Shown here: positions 16,860-26,305 of the stretch, one piece after another | How the letters are laid out: every line of letters begins with the position of its first letter | Position numbering within the stretch: position 1 is the first letter of the stretch | Assembly (NCBI RefSeq): GCF_937958065.1 | Contig: NZ_CALFXI010000046.1 | Location: 12,338-76,337 of the forward strand | DNA length: 64,000 nt | DNA from: an uncultured Steroidobacter sp. | GTDB taxonomy: Bacteria > Pseudomonadota > Gammaproteobacteria > Steroidobacterales > Steroidobacteraceae | Direction: 5' to 3' | The notes under the pieces: generated by a model | Seen by the model: only the letters and a program-made list of their open reading frames with translations | Database searches by the model: none | Told to the model about the DNA's origin: nothing | Made by a program: the position numbers and the translations under genes

Positions 16860-19607
16860 ATGAAGCAGGGGATTTCGCGACGGCATTTCATCGCCGCGAG
16901 CGCGCTGGCACCGGCGGCGTTCAGCGGCGCGGCGAGCTCACAAACGGCGTCGCCCGGCGCGGTCGCGCTCGCCACGAAACAAACATTTGCCGAGGGTGCC
17001 TGGTGTCACTGGCTCGACGATCGAGCACCGGACGTATCGACGGGTGTCACTTGGGGCATGCCGTGGCCGCGAAGCAAACATTCGCCACGAACGCCATTCT
17101 CTCTGCGTGATCGCGACGGCAATCGCGTGCCATTGCAGACCTGGCCGCTCGCGTATTGGCCGGACGGATCGCTGAAGTGGACGGCACATGCAGTGGCGGC
17201 GGATGTGACTTCCCGAAGCACCGCGTTTCGAGTCGAACCGGGTCAAAAGGGGCCCGCCCCGGCGACCACCCTCCATGTGAAGCAGGACTCCGCAGCGATC
17301 GAGATCGACACAGGAATGATGACTTGCCGCGTGCTTCGTCACGGCGCGATCTGCATCGATTGGATTCGGCGCGGCGACCAGCAGTTGCTCAAATCAGGCC
17401 GGTTGATCGCGGTCAGACAGGATGCGCCGCTCGAGGAGGCGGACGCTGCCGTCAGGGTGGAAACGTTCGAGTCGCAGATCGAGTCGGCCGAGATCGAGCA
17501 TGAGGGGCCGTTGCGCGCGGTGATCAAGGTGACGGGGTGGCATTCACGCCCGCAGGGACGTCGTTGGTTGCCATTCACGCTGCGACTGTATTTCTACGCG
17601 GGCGCCGATGATGTGCGAGTGATTCACACGTTCGTCTTCGACGGCAATGAAGCGACGGATTTCATTCGGGGCATCGGCGTGAGGTTCGACATGCCTCTGG
17701 CAGACGCGCTTCACGATCGGCATGTTCGTTTCGTCGGCGAGAACGAGGGTGTATTCGGCGAAGCGGTGCGAGGACTGACAGGTCTGCGTCGCGATCCCGG
17801 CGCCGAGGCACGCGCAGCTCAGATCGCCGGGCGCGCGGTGGCTTCGATCGAGCCGGGAGTCGCCGGCGGCCTCGAGTTGATTCCAGCTTTCGGCGACTGG
17901 ACCTTGTTGCAGCCGACGGCGGATTCGTTCCAGATTCGCAAGCGAACGGCCGTCGGGCATGCCTGGCTCGACGCGAGTCGCGGCGCTCGCGCCTCCGGGC
18001 TGGGTTATGTCGGCGGCCCGAGCGGCGGCGTCGCCTTCGGCATTCGCAACTTCTGGGAAAGTCACCCAGCGCAACTGGATATCCGCAACGCGCGCAGCGA
18101 GCAGGCCGAAGTCACGATGTGGCTGTGGGCGCCGGACGCGCCGCCCATGGACCTGCGCTTCTATCACGATGGCATGGGCCAGGACACGCACGAGAAACAG
18201 CTGCAAGGTCTCGATATCACTTACGAGGATTACGAGCCCGGATTTGGCACGCCGGTCGGGGTCGCACGGACCAGCGAGATGCGGTTGTGGTTGCTCGATG
18301 CCACGCCCGCTCGCGAACGTTTCGTGCAACTCGCGGCGGCAGTGCGCACGCCGGCAGTGATGGTCGCAGTGCCCGAGACTCTGCATCGGTCGGGGGTGTT
18401 TGGCGGCACCTTCTCGCTGCCCGATCGATCAGCCCCCAGGCAAACGCGCATCGAAGCGCAGTTGGACTGGCTGTTCGACTTCTACGAGAAGCAGCGCGAC
18501 CAGCACAGCTGGTATGGGTTCTGGAACTACGGCGATGTCATGCACACCTATGATGCGGATCGTCACACCTGGCGCTACGACGTGGGGGGCTATGCCTGGG
18601 ACAACTCGGAGCTGTCCACGGATATCTGGCTATGGCTGTATTTCCTGCGTACCGGTCGCGCCGAGGTATATCGATTCGCGGAGGCGATGACACGTCACAC
18701 GGGCGAGGTCGATGTTCATCACCTGGGCAAGTTCGCGCCCCTCGGCTCGCGACACAATGTCATGCACTGGGGCTGCAGCGCCAAGCAACTGCGCATCAGC
18801 ACGGCGTTGAATCGCCGTTACTACTACTTTCTGACTGCCGATGAGCGCGTCGGCGATCTGTTGCGCGAGCAGTTGGAGGCGGCTCGCACGCTGCGCACTG
18901 TCGTTCCAGAGCGGAAGTTGCCGGAGGCGCAGGACCGGCGACAGGAATCCGCAGACGGCGACTATGCACGTCTCGGCTTTGGCACGGACTGGGGCTCGAT
19001 TGCTGGAGCCTGGCTGACGGAGTGGGAGAGAACGGGTTCGCGCCAGATGCGCGACCGGCTGGTCGCGAGCATGCGATCGATTGGCTCGCAGCCCAGAGGG
19101 TTCTTCACCGGGGGTGGGCGCATGAACCTGAAGACGGGTGCGTTCGATATCGGCAAGGACACGGCATTGAATGTTTCGCACCTCAGTGCCGCGTTCGGAT
19201 TGCCGGAAGTATGTGCCGAGTTGATCGAGCTGCTGAAAGTCCCGGAGTTCGAGCGAGCGTGGGTACAGTACTGCACGTTATACAACGCGCCGGTGGAACA
19301 GCAGAAGGCAGAGCTGGGCGAGAGTTTCGGCGAGCTCAACCTGGGACAGGGACATTCGCGGCTGACGGCGTATGCGGCGAGCAGGAAGCGAGATCCACAG
19401 CTGGCACGTCGCGCGTGGCAGGAGTTCTACGCAGGTCGTGCGGGGTTCAAGCCGGAGCAGCGCTTCGAATCGAGGCAAATCCGCGGGCCGGCGGTCATGA
19501 ATGCAGTGGATGAGGCCGCGTGGGTGTCAACGAACGAGGCGGCGCAATGGGGCTTGGCCGCGATCGAATGCCTGGCATTTGCGGCAGAGGGGCTGCAGGA
19601 CAGCTGA
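16860..19607 (+). CDS. Tat-exported PL26-like exo-rhamnogalacturonan lyase (PcRGLX/YetA family)
   Basis: A 915-residue exported protein. The N-terminus MKQGISRRHFIAASALAPAA is a twin-arginine signal, so it is exported folded, probably to the periplasm. The following region (GVTWGMPWPR, then LAYWPDGSLKW and, near residue 230, LPFTLRLYFYAG) matches what I know of the PcRGLX/YetA rift-barrel and sandwich domains. The C-terminal half is alpha-helical and rich in aromatic residues (YGFWNYGDVMHTYD, HWGCSAKQLRISTALN). Family members remove disaccharides from the end of rhamnogalacturonan I by beta-elimination. The catalytic residues could not be assigned by eye. The neighbouring GH105, which needs exactly that product, supports the call. 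Confidence 0.8.
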   Translation: MKQGISRRHFIAASALAPAAFSGAASSQTASPGAVALATKQTFAEGAWCHWLDDRAPDVSTGVTWGMPWPRSKHSPRTPFSLRDRDGNRVPLQTWPLAYWPDGSLKWTAHAVAADVTSRSTAFRVEPGQKGPAPATTLHVKQDSAAIEIDTGMMTCRVLRHGAICIDWIRRGDQQLLKSGRLIAVRQDAPLEEADAAVRVETFESQIESAEIEHEGPLRAVIKVTGWHSRPQGRRWLPFTLRLYFYAGADDVRVIHTFVFDGNEATDFIRGIGVRFDMPLADALHDRHVRFVGENEGVFGEAVRGLTGLRRDPGAEARAAQIAGRAVASIEPGVAGGLELIPAFGDWTLLQPTADSFQIRKRTAVGHAWLDASRGARASGLGYVGGPSGGVAFGIRNFWESHPAQLDIRNARSEQAEVTMWLWAPDAPPMDLRFYHDGMGQDTHEKQLQGLDITYEDYEPGFGTPVGVARTSEMRLWLLDATPARERFVQLAAAVRTPAVMVAVPETLHRSGVFGGTFSLPDRSAPRQTRIEAQLDWLFDFYEKQRDQHSWYGFWNYGDVMHTYDADRHTWRYDVGGYAWDNSELSTDIWLWLYFLRTGRAEVYRFAEAMTRHTGEVDVHHLGKFAPLGSRHNVMHWGCSAKQLRISTALNRRYYYFLTADERVGDLLREQLEAARTLRTVVPERKLPEAQDRRQESADGDYARLGFGTDWGSIAGAWLTEWERTGSRQMRDRLVASMRSIGSQPRGFFTGGGRMNLKTGAFDIGKDTALNVSHLSAAFGLPEVCAELIELLKVPEFERAWVQYCTLYNAPVEQQKAELGESFGELNLGQGHSRLTAYAASRKRDPQLARRAWQEFYAGRAGFKPEQRFESRQIRGPAVMNAVDEAAWVSTNEAAQWGLAAIECLAFAAEGLQDS

Positions 19608-19611
19608 ATCG

Positions 19612-19649
19612 GAGCATCGCGCGCCTCGATCGGGAGGCGCGCGATGCTC
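19612..19649. terminator. Perfect bidirectional hairpin between convergent genes
   Basis: GAGCATCGCGCGCCTC at 19612-19627 pairs without a mismatch with GAGGCGCGCGATGCTC at 19634-19649 around a six-base loop. It lies between the lyase stop and the stop of the convergent sugar dehydrogenase, and would serve both. Confidence 0.8.
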
Positions 19650-19657
19650 ACTGACGA

Positions 19658-20938
19658 TCAGCTCTTGCGCGCAATCCTCAGCAACTCACCATCAGCTGCT
19701 TCGGTCACGACGTAGACCGCGCCATCCGGGCCTTGCTTCACGTCGCGGATGCGACGGTTGCGGTCCTCCAGCAGCCATTCTTCGCCGACCACCTTGCCGT
19801 CCTGCATCTGCAGGCGGACGAGCTTGGTGCTGACCATGCCGCCGACGAAGATGTTGCCTTGCCACTCGGGGAACATGCTGCCGTCGTACACGATCATGCC
19901 GGAAGGAGCGATGACCGGATCCCAGTAATAGACCGGCTGCTCCATGCCTTCCTTCGCGGTGATGCCTTCACCGATTTTCGGGCCGGCATATTCGATGCCG
20001 TAGGTGATGACCGGCCAGCCGTAGTTCAGGCCCGCTTGCGGTTGGTTCAGCTCGTCGCCGCCGCGGGGGCCGTGCTCGATGGCCCACAGCTTGCCCTGGG
20101 CGTCGAGGGCGGCCGCCTGTATGTTGCGATGGCCGTACGACCAGATTTCGGGCTTGGCATCGCTGCGACCGACGAACGGGTTGTCGCTGGGCACGCTGCC
20201 GTCGGGGTTCAGGCGCACGATCTTGCCGAAGTGGCTGTTGAGATCCTGCGACTGCACGCGTGTTTCGGGCAACGAGCGCTCGCCGAGCGCCAGGAACAAC
20301 TTGCCATCGGGGGCGAACACGATGCGTGAGCCGAAGTGCAGCTTCGATTCCCACGTCGGCATCTGGCGGAAGATCACTTGCACGTTCTCGACGGCGGTTT
20401 CGTCCGCCGACAACACGCCCTTGGCGAGCGCGGTGCCGTTGCCGCCTTTACGCGGCTCGGCATAGCTCCAGTAAATCGTGCGATTGGTCGCGAACTGCGG
20501 ATCGAGGGCCACGTCGAGCAGGCCGCCCTGGCCTTCGAAATAAACCTTCGGCAATCCTTTCAAGGGCGCGGACACCTGGCCGTCCTTGCCGACGATGCGC
20601 AGATTGCCCTGGCGTTCGGTGACCAGGATGCGCTGATCCGGCAGGAACTCGAAGGCCCAGGCGCCGTTCAAGTCCTTCGCGACCACGGACACCTCCAGGG
20701 GAAACTCGCTCTTGACGGCGGGCGCGCGCGTCTGGCCAGCGAATGCCGGCTTGAAATCCTCGCCATTCGGCGGCCGGGTTTCGAGGGGGGTGTTCGAGGC
20801 CGCTGTGGAGGCGGATGCCGCCGGAGCACTCGCATCCGCCGCCGGCGCCGCAGCTTCGCGCGAACAGGCGGCGCACAGCGCCAACAGTGACAGAGTGGCC
20901 GCCTTCAGCAGCGACGAATGCTGGTACGTCGGGTGCAT
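19658..20938 (-). CDS. PQQ-dependent soluble sugar dehydrogenase-like protein (GSDH family)
   Basis: A 426-residue member of the glucose/sorbosone dehydrogenase beta-propeller family (YliI-like). Members oxidise aldose sugars in the periplasm with PQQ. The segments NGAWAFEFLPDQRILVTERQ, GQGGLLDVALDP, SYGHRNIQAAALD, IEHGPRGGDELN and GLNYGWPVITYG are typical. The start at 20938 is chosen because it gives a short hydrophobic signal (ATLSLLALCAAC) that may be a lipoprotein signal, followed by an Ala/Pro-rich linker. The frame continues upstream to 20977. It is convergent with the lyase and divergent from the spermidine-synthase-like gene. PQQ binding itself cannot be confirmed by eye. Confidence 0.87.
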   Translation of the reverse strand: MHPTYQHSSLLKAATLSLLALCAACSREAAAPAADASAPAASASTAASNTPLETRPPNGEDFKPAFAGQTRAPAVKSEFPLEVSVVAKDLNGAWAFEFLPDQRILVTERQGNLRIVGKDGQVSAPLKGLPKVYFEGQGGLLDVALDPQFATNRTIYWSYAEPRKGGNGTALAKGVLSADETAVENVQVIFRQMPTWESKLHFGSRIVFAPDGKLFLALGERSLPETRVQSQDLNSHFGKIVRLNPDGSVPSDNPFVGRSDAKPEIWSYGHRNIQAAALDAQGKLWAIEHGPRGGDELNQPQAGLNYGWPVITYGIEYAGPKIGEGITAKEGMEQPVYYWDPVIAPSGMIVYDGSMFPEWQGNIFVGGMVSTKLVRLQMQDGKVVGEEWLLEDRNRRIRDVKQGPDGAVYVVTEAADGELLRIARKS

Positions 20939-21009
20939 ACGATGTCTCGCAATGTCTCGTTGTTGGGGAGGAGTCATGTTGCGGAGTATATGCGTTATCC
21001 TCGGAAGTT

Positions 21010-23130
21010 ATGAGCGCCCAGTCATCAGTCGCATCGTTGCCCGAGGCTCGGGCACGCTGGACACCGCTATACGCCGTTACTGTGATCGTCGGCGCGTGTC
21101 TGTTGTTCCTGGTGCAACCGCTGATCGCGAAGATGATCCTGCCCTGGTTCGGTGGCACCTCCGCGGTCTGGAGCGCGGCGCTGGTGTTTTTCCAGGCATG
21201 CGTGCTCGGCGGTTATAGCTACGCGCATTGGCTGACTCGCATTTCGCCGCGCCGGCAAAGTCTGATTCACGGCGCATTGCTGATCTTCGCATGCCTGCTG
21301 ATGCCCATCCTGCCGTCGGAAGCCTTGCGGCCCGACGGCAGCGGCAATCCCGCATTACAGATCCTGCTGCTGCTGACGGTGACGGTCGGTCTGCCCTCGG
21401 TGATGCTCAGCTCGACCAGTCCGTTGCTGCAGGTCTGGTATATGCGGCGAACGGGAAGCGAGCCGCCGTATTGGCTGTTCGCATGGTCGAATGCGGGGTC
21501 GCTGCTCGCGCTGCTGAGCTTTCCGCTGTTGCTCGAGCCGGCCTTCGACTCCCGCACGCTGGCGCTCGGATGGAGTGCGTTGTTCGTCGTGTTCGCGGCC
21601 CTGTGCATCTGGCTGGCTTATTTGAACAGCAAACAATCGATACCCGAAGTCGCCGCTGTCGACGAATCCGCCCGGACGCAGGCGCCTGCGCCGACTGTTT
21701 CGCGAATGGCTCTGTGGCTGTTGTTGTCGGCGTGTGCGTCCGGGTTGCTGGTCACCATCTCGGCGAATCTCAGTGCCAACGTTGCGCCGATTCCGTTGTT
21801 GTGGGTGGTGCCGCTGGCGCTGTATCTGCTGACTTTCATCCTCGCGTTCAGCCACCACCGCATCTACAACCCGGCCTGGTACTTTCCGCTGGTGGCGCTG
21901 TCGCTCGGCGGCCTTGCTTATCTCTATACGCAGCGCCTGGAAAACTGGCCGATGCAATACGTGGTGCCGGCTTATCTCGCGAGCCTGTTCATCATCTGCA
22001 TGGCCTGTCATGGCGAGCTGGTGATGCGGCGGCCGGCGGGGCCGTACCTCACGCGCTTCTACTTGCTGATATCGCTCGGTGGCGTGTTGGGTGGCGCGTT
22101 CGTGGGCTTGATCGCGCCAGTGGTATTCGATACCTACGTCGAGCTGCCGTTGCTGCTGGTGCTGATCGCCGAGTTGTACGTCTTGATGCAGTGGTATCGG
22201 CGCGGCTCGCGACGAACGCTGTTGCTGGTTCGGGTCGTGATGGTTCTTGGCGTGCTCACGCTGATGGGCGAATTGCTCCGCTCCGAGATCCAGGATCGCA
22301 GGCAAAGCGTGCTGGTGCAGAGAAATTTCTACGGCGTGCTGAGCGTGCAGGACGATCCGCTCTCGTTGGAGCTGGCGCGCCGCTATCTGATTCACGGCAC
22401 GATCAGTCATGGCTATCAGTATCTGCTGGCAGACTGGCACCGGGTGCCGTCATCGTACTTCTCCAGGCATTCGGGCGTCGGGCTGGCCTTGACGGCGCTG
22501 CAAGCGGACGGGCCGGTGAGGATGGGCGTGGTCGGTCTGGGCGTCGGCGTGCTGTCAGGCTATGTGCGGGAGGGCGACTACGCGCGGTTCTATGAAATCA
22601 ATCCGGACGTGGTCGACATCGCCGATTCGTACTTTACCTTTCTACCCGCGGCACGCGTCGCTGGCGACGTGCAGGTGGTGCTCGGCGATGCTCGCTTGAC
22701 GCTGGAGCGTCAGCCCTCGCAACAGTTCGATCTGCTGGCCATCGATGCATTCTCCAGTGACGCCATTCCCACGCATCTGCTGACGCGCGAGGCGTTCGAG
22801 CTGTACTTCAAACATCTGAAGCCTGGCGGCGTCCTGGCCGTGCACATCTCGAACCGATACGTCGATCTGGTTCCGGTTTGCGCAAGATCCGCCGAGCATG
22901 TGCACCGATCGGCGCGAGTGGTGCGCAGTATCAGCGATGGCACCTACGATACGAGCATCTGGGTCGTGGTCACGTCCAACCAGGAGTTGCTGGCCCGCCC
23001 GGAATTTCGCGGCTCCAATACGTACGATGCGACTGCGGACGAGTCATTCCCCGGCTGGAGCGATCAATACAGCAGCCTCTGGCCGCTGCTGCGCCTGAGG
23101 ACGGCGACCAACGCTGTCGAGCCTAACTAG
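21010..23130 (+). CDS. Membrane-fused spermidine-synthase-like protein
   Basis: A 706-residue protein with about 420 residues of polytopic membrane domain (twelve or so helices, starting LYAVTVIVGACLLFLVQPL) followed by a Rossmann methyltransferase/spermidine-synthase domain. The second part shows GVVGLGVGVLSGY, an acidic FYEINPDVVDIA, VVLGDARLTLE and LLAIDAFSSDAIPTHLLT. These correspond to the nucleotide-binding and catalytic-loop positions of polyamine aminopropyltransferases. Fusions of this kind are widespread and mostly uncharacterised. The ATG at 21010 begins the membrane domain; the frame is open to 20815, but that stretch overlaps the divergent gene. True aminopropyltransferase activity is uncertain. 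Confidence 0.85.
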   Translation: MSAQSSVASLPEARARWTPLYAVTVIVGACLLFLVQPLIAKMILPWFGGTSAVWSAALVFFQACVLGGYSYAHWLTRISPRRQSLIHGALLIFACLLMPILPSEALRPDGSGNPALQILLLLTVTVGLPSVMLSSTSPLLQVWYMRRTGSEPPYWLFAWSNAGSLLALLSFPLLLEPAFDSRTLALGWSALFVVFAALCIWLAYLNSKQSIPEVAAVDESARTQAPAPTVSRMALWLLLSACASGLLVTISANLSANVAPIPLLWVVPLALYLLTFILAFSHHRIYNPAWYFPLVALSLGGLAYLYTQRLENWPMQYVVPAYLASLFIICMACHGELVMRRPAGPYLTRFYLLISLGGVLGGAFVGLIAPVVFDTYVELPLLLVLIAELYVLMQWYRRGSRRTLLLVRVVMVLGVLTLMGELLRSEIQDRRQSVLVQRNFYGVLSVQDDPLSLELARRYLIHGTISHGYQYLLADWHRVPSSYFSRHSGVGLALTALQADGPVRMGVVGLGVGVLSGYVREGDYARFYEINPDVVDIADSYFTFLPAARVAGDVQVVLGDARLTLERQPSQQFDLLAIDAFSSDAIPTHLLTREAFELYFKHLKPGGVLAVHISNRYVDLVPVCARSAEHVHRSARVVRSISDGTYDTSIWVVVTSNQELLARPEFRGSNTYDATADESFPGWSDQYSSLWPLLRLRTATNAVEPN

Positions 23131-24136
23131 GCTCGCGCACCGTGCGGCTAGGGGCGGGACGACTCTCCAGGCGCACGGCGTTGCGCAGCGAGTCGAGCAG
23201 GCGTTGCCAGGAGGTGCGGCGACGGACGCTCGTCGGTAATCCGAGTCGATCGCGCATGGCGCCGAAGATCGCGTCGGGAACGCTGATGCGACAGGCCTTC
23301 TCCAGGCCCTGGAAGCCGGGCGAGGAGTTGGCCTCGCAGATTCGATAGCCATTCGAGTCGAGCAGGATATCCACACCGGCGACATCGAGCCCGAGCACAT
23401 TCGCGACTCGCACCGCCAGCTCGGCCATGTCCGGCGGCGGCTCGAAGGCGGTGCCGACGCCGCCGAGCGAGATGTTCGATTTGAAGCTGCCATCGGTGGA
23501 GCGGCGTTCCATCGCGGCGACGGCGCGCCCATTGATCACGAGCACGCGCACGTCGCGCCCGTGGCTCGCCTTTACGTACTGCTGGAAGATGAAGTCGCTG
23601 CCGGACTGCGCGCCATCGAGCAGATTGGCCAGATCGTTGAACTGCTCGCGGCTCGCACACAGCAGCACGCCGTTGCCACGTGTGCCACGCAAAGTTTTCA
23701 CGACCACCGGAAAGCCCAGCTCGCGCTCGATCACACCCACATCGACGGGAAATTTACCCAGGATGGTTTTGGGAATCGGGATGCCCGCGCCGGACAGGAT
23801 TTGCAAAGTTTGCAGCTTGTCCGCGACCGCTTCGACCGCGGCGGGGCTGTTCACCATGGCGATGCCCTGACGCTCGAAATGGCGCAGGACGGCCAGCGTG
23901 AAATAGCTGGTCTCGCTGCCCGTGCGGGGAATGATCAGGTCGGGCTTGGCGAGCTTGCGGCCCTGATAGACCGCGGACCAGCCTTCGGTGGAATCGACGA
24001 TCAGCTCGAAATCACGCGGATTGAGCACATCGAGCCGGATGCCCGCTTGCGCGGCCGATTGCTGGAAGCGAAACACTTCCGCCGCTTCGGGTACACCGCG
24101 TCGCAGTTCCCGATGAAAGAGAAGCCAGCAATGCAT
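23123..24136 (-). CDS. RimK-like ATP-grasp ligase
   Basis: A 337-residue ATP-grasp enzyme, most like RimK-type alpha-L-glutamate ligases, which add glutamate or similar amino acids to a protein or small-molecule carboxylate. Visible features are the pre-ATP-grasp segment with LIIPRTGSETSYF, the ATP-binding FPVVVKTLRGTRGNGVLL, the QQYVKASHGRDVRVLVING strand and the metal-binding VDILLDSNGYRICEANSSPG near the end. It has no signal peptide. Its stop overlaps the end of the spermidine-synthase-like gene by eight bases in convergent arrangement. The acceptor substrate is unknown. Confidence 0.88.
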   Translation of the reverse strand: MHCWLLFHRELRRGVPEAAEVFRFQQSAAQAGIRLDVLNPRDFELIVDSTEGWSAVYQGRKLAKPDLIIPRTGSETSYFTLAVLRHFERQGIAMVNSPAAVEAVADKLQTLQILSGAGIPIPKTILGKFPVDVGVIERELGFPVVVKTLRGTRGNGVLLCASREQFNDLANLLDGAQSGSDFIFQQYVKASHGRDVRVLVINGRAVAAMERRSTDGSFKSNISLGGVGTAFEPPPDMAELAVRVANVLGLDVAGVDILLDSNGYRICEANSSPGFQGLEKACRISVPDAIFGAMRDRLGLPTSVRRRTSWQRLLDSLRNAVRLESRPAPSRTVREPS

Positions 24137-24266
24137 GCCACGGCCCTCGGCGTTGAGGTAAACAAACCCGCATGCTGCCCGTGCCGGCGCGATCTGTCTA
24201 TTTCAGAGTGGTTACGAAGAATGCTTCGCAGCGGCACGCATCGCGCGTGCCGCTGCAGCGACGAGC

Positions 24267-25031
24267 TCACCGGATCTGGCCACCCATGCGAGTGGATTGA
24301 TAACCCATGGGTTGTGTTCCCTCCGACTGGATCCCTCGACTGCTCTGTGTCTCGCTTACGACGCGGATGCTGTTGATCACATCGCGCACGCCAGGCAGCC
24401 CCTCGATCAAATCTTCCGCATGCCGCTTTTGCATGCGGGAAGTCACGGTGCCCGTCAGCATCACCTCGCGATCGTTCACCGTCACTTCGATGTCGCTCGC
24501 GTCGATGTAGTCGTCGTCGGTCAGGCACTGACACACGTCCTCTCGGATGCGCTCGTCGGAACGACGATAGCCGCGCGGCCCGCGACCACTGAACTGACCG
24601 GGAGTCTGCGAAGGCGAGGGAGACTCGAACGAGCGGCGGCCGCCGTACACCAGATCGTCGAACTGCTCGCTGTCGTTGTCACGTTGCCACTGCGTGATGG
24701 GCAGGCCGTACTTGGAGCCGAAGTAATTCGCGTCGTAGCTGGCGCCGGCGCGCGTCAGCGGACGGTCGCCGTAGAACGGATTGCTGCTCGAACCGCCATA
24801 CTCGATGCTGCTGCTGGTATCTCTGAAACGGCCCTGGGCCGGACCGCTGTACGAGTTCTCCCAGCGATCGTTGAAGCTGCGGCGCTCGTCGTCGAAATCA
24901 CGATAGACGTCGGTGCCGTAGCGTGCGTCGGCTTCCTCGCGCCACGATTCGCGCGACAGCGGGTCCAGCGGATAGCGGGTGTGCTCATCGCGGTCGCGGC
25001 GATGGCCCCGAAAAAAGTCTCTCAATGCCAT
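24267..25031 (-). CDS. BON-domain protein
   Basis: A 254-residue protein with no signal peptide. Its first 150 residues are low-complexity, rich in Arg, Asp, Ser, Tyr and Gly. A single BON domain follows at about residues 158-230 (RIREDVCQCLTDDDYIDASD, then VMLTGTVTSRMQKRHAEDLI and GVRDVINSIRV). BON domains bind phospholipid or act in osmotic and envelope stress. The N-terminal layout (RDRDEHTRYPLDP, then YGTDVYRDFDDERR) resembles SWFGD/BON stress proteins of proteobacteria. It stands alone between the RimK-like gene and the glycan cluster. Confidence 0.8.
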   Translation of the reverse strand: MALRDFFRGHRRDRDEHTRYPLDPLSRESWREEADARYGTDVYRDFDDERRSFNDRWENSYSGPAQGRFRDTSSSIEYGGSSSNPFYGDRPLTRAGASYDANYFGSKYGLPITQWQRDNDSEQFDDLVYGGRRSFESPSPSQTPGQFSGRGPRGYRRSDERIREDVCQCLTDDDYIDASDIEVTVNDREVMLTGTVTSRMQKRHAEDLIEGLPGVRDVINSIRVVSETQSSRGIQSEGTQPMGYQSTRMGGQIR

Positions 25032-25081
25032 GGTCGTGTCCTCTCGCTCGGTGATTTTCCGACGGCTGCGATGGGCGCAGC

Positions 25082-26278
25082 TCAGTAAGGAACAAACGGG
25101 TCGGCATTCCCACGGTTCCTTGCGGAATGGCGCAGCACGCGGTCATATATTTCTTTCAGACGGGCGGCACTGATGCGCTCATCGAAATGGGCCACGACGT
25201 GTTCGCGGCCGCGCGCGGCCTGGGCGCGCAACGTTTCCACATCATCGAGTGCTGCTGCCATGGTGGCGCTCAGCGCCGCTACGGAGTCTTCACTGGCGAA
25301 TCTCAGGTAGGGGGACGTGCCGTTCGATTCATACGCCTTAAGCGGATTGGTGAGCACCGGCACGCCGCACGCCAGGCTTTCGAGGAACGTGACCGGGAAG
25401 GCGTCCATGTGTGGGAAATTCACGGTGAAGTCGGCGGCAACGAACAATCCGGGTTGCTGTTCGTAAGGCATGCCGCCGATCCAGCGCACACGCTGCGCGA
25501 TGCCGAGCGTCTGCGCCTTCCGTTGCAGCGAGGCCAGTGACGTGCCCACGCTGTGCCCGAACGTCCGCATGATCAGATACGAGCGGGCTCGTGCCGCGAC
25601 CGGCATCCCGGCAAAGGCTTCGATGATCCCGGCGGGTCGATAGATTGCACCGAGCTGCCGCCCTGACAGGAAAACCAGGGCGTCGGGCTCGATCTGCAGT
25701 CTCTGCCGCCACTGCGCTCGTTCCTGCGGCAGATCCGGATGGAACAGCTGAGTGTCGATGCCAATGGGCAACGTCGCGACGGGGACTTCAGCGCCTGCCA
25801 GCCGGTTCGCGGTTGCGGCGCTGTCGTCGCAATCGACGATCAGCAAGTCGAGCGCGCGCAGCGCGGCGCCAAGGCGTTGACGTGCAGGATGCGCAGGTGA
25901 CGCTTTCGCTGCCGCGTTCAGGTCGCTGCCCCAGGCGGTTGCCACCAACGGACGCCCGCCCGCGATGCTCACATCGAGCACTCGCTCGTCCATCCACTGC
26001 ACATGGCACAGATCCGCGTTCGCCGAACGCAGCAAGGGCTCGAGACGTCGCTTGTGCAAGGAGGAAAGAAGGCGCGTCGTCAGCAGTGGATCGAGCCGGC
26101 GCAGGCGGCGTGGATATCTGCGGTGCTCGACGCCGTGGATCGGTTGGGACTGGAAGCCGCTGTGCTCGACGACGGTCACGTCGCACCCGGCCAATTGCAA
26201 CAGGCGCACGTAGCGTCTGCAGTGGATATGCATCTGGCCGCCCTGTCCGAATGGAGCGGCAAACAGCATCACTCTCAT
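25082..26278 (-). CDS. Family 4-like glycosyltransferase (GT-B)
   Basis: A 398-residue GT-B enzyme. The N-terminal acceptor lobe begins VMLFAAPFGQGGQMHIHCRR. The C-terminal donor lobe has LPIGIDTQLFHPD, then VNFPHMDAFPVTFLESLACG, containing the conserved E-x-F/L-E donor-binding pattern, and VPVLTNP. No signal peptide or membrane helix is evident. It lies 27 bases after the DegT-type aminotransferase on the same strand. Together with the small membrane protein upstream, these genes look like part of a surface-glycan or glycoconjugate pathway. Donor and acceptor sugars are unknown. Confidence 0.85.
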   Translation of the reverse strand: MRVMLFAAPFGQGGQMHIHCRRYVRLLQLAGCDVTVVEHSGFQSQPIHGVEHRRYPRRLRRLDPLLTTRLLSSLHKRRLEPLLRSANADLCHVQWMDERVLDVSIAGGRPLVATAWGSDLNAAAKASPAHPARQRLGAALRALDLLIVDCDDSAATANRLAGAEVPVATLPIGIDTQLFHPDLPQERAQWRQRLQIEPDALVFLSGRQLGAIYRPAGIIEAFAGMPVAARARSYLIMRTFGHSVGTSLASLQRKAQTLGIAQRVRWIGGMPYEQQPGLFVAADFTVNFPHMDAFPVTFLESLACGVPVLTNPLKAYESNGTSPYLRFASEDSVAALSATMAAALDDVETLRAQAARGREHVVAHFDERISAARLKEIYDRVLRHSARNRGNADPFVPY

Positions 26279-26305
26279 CGCGGCGCCATGCGCAGCGGCG
26301 CTGAG

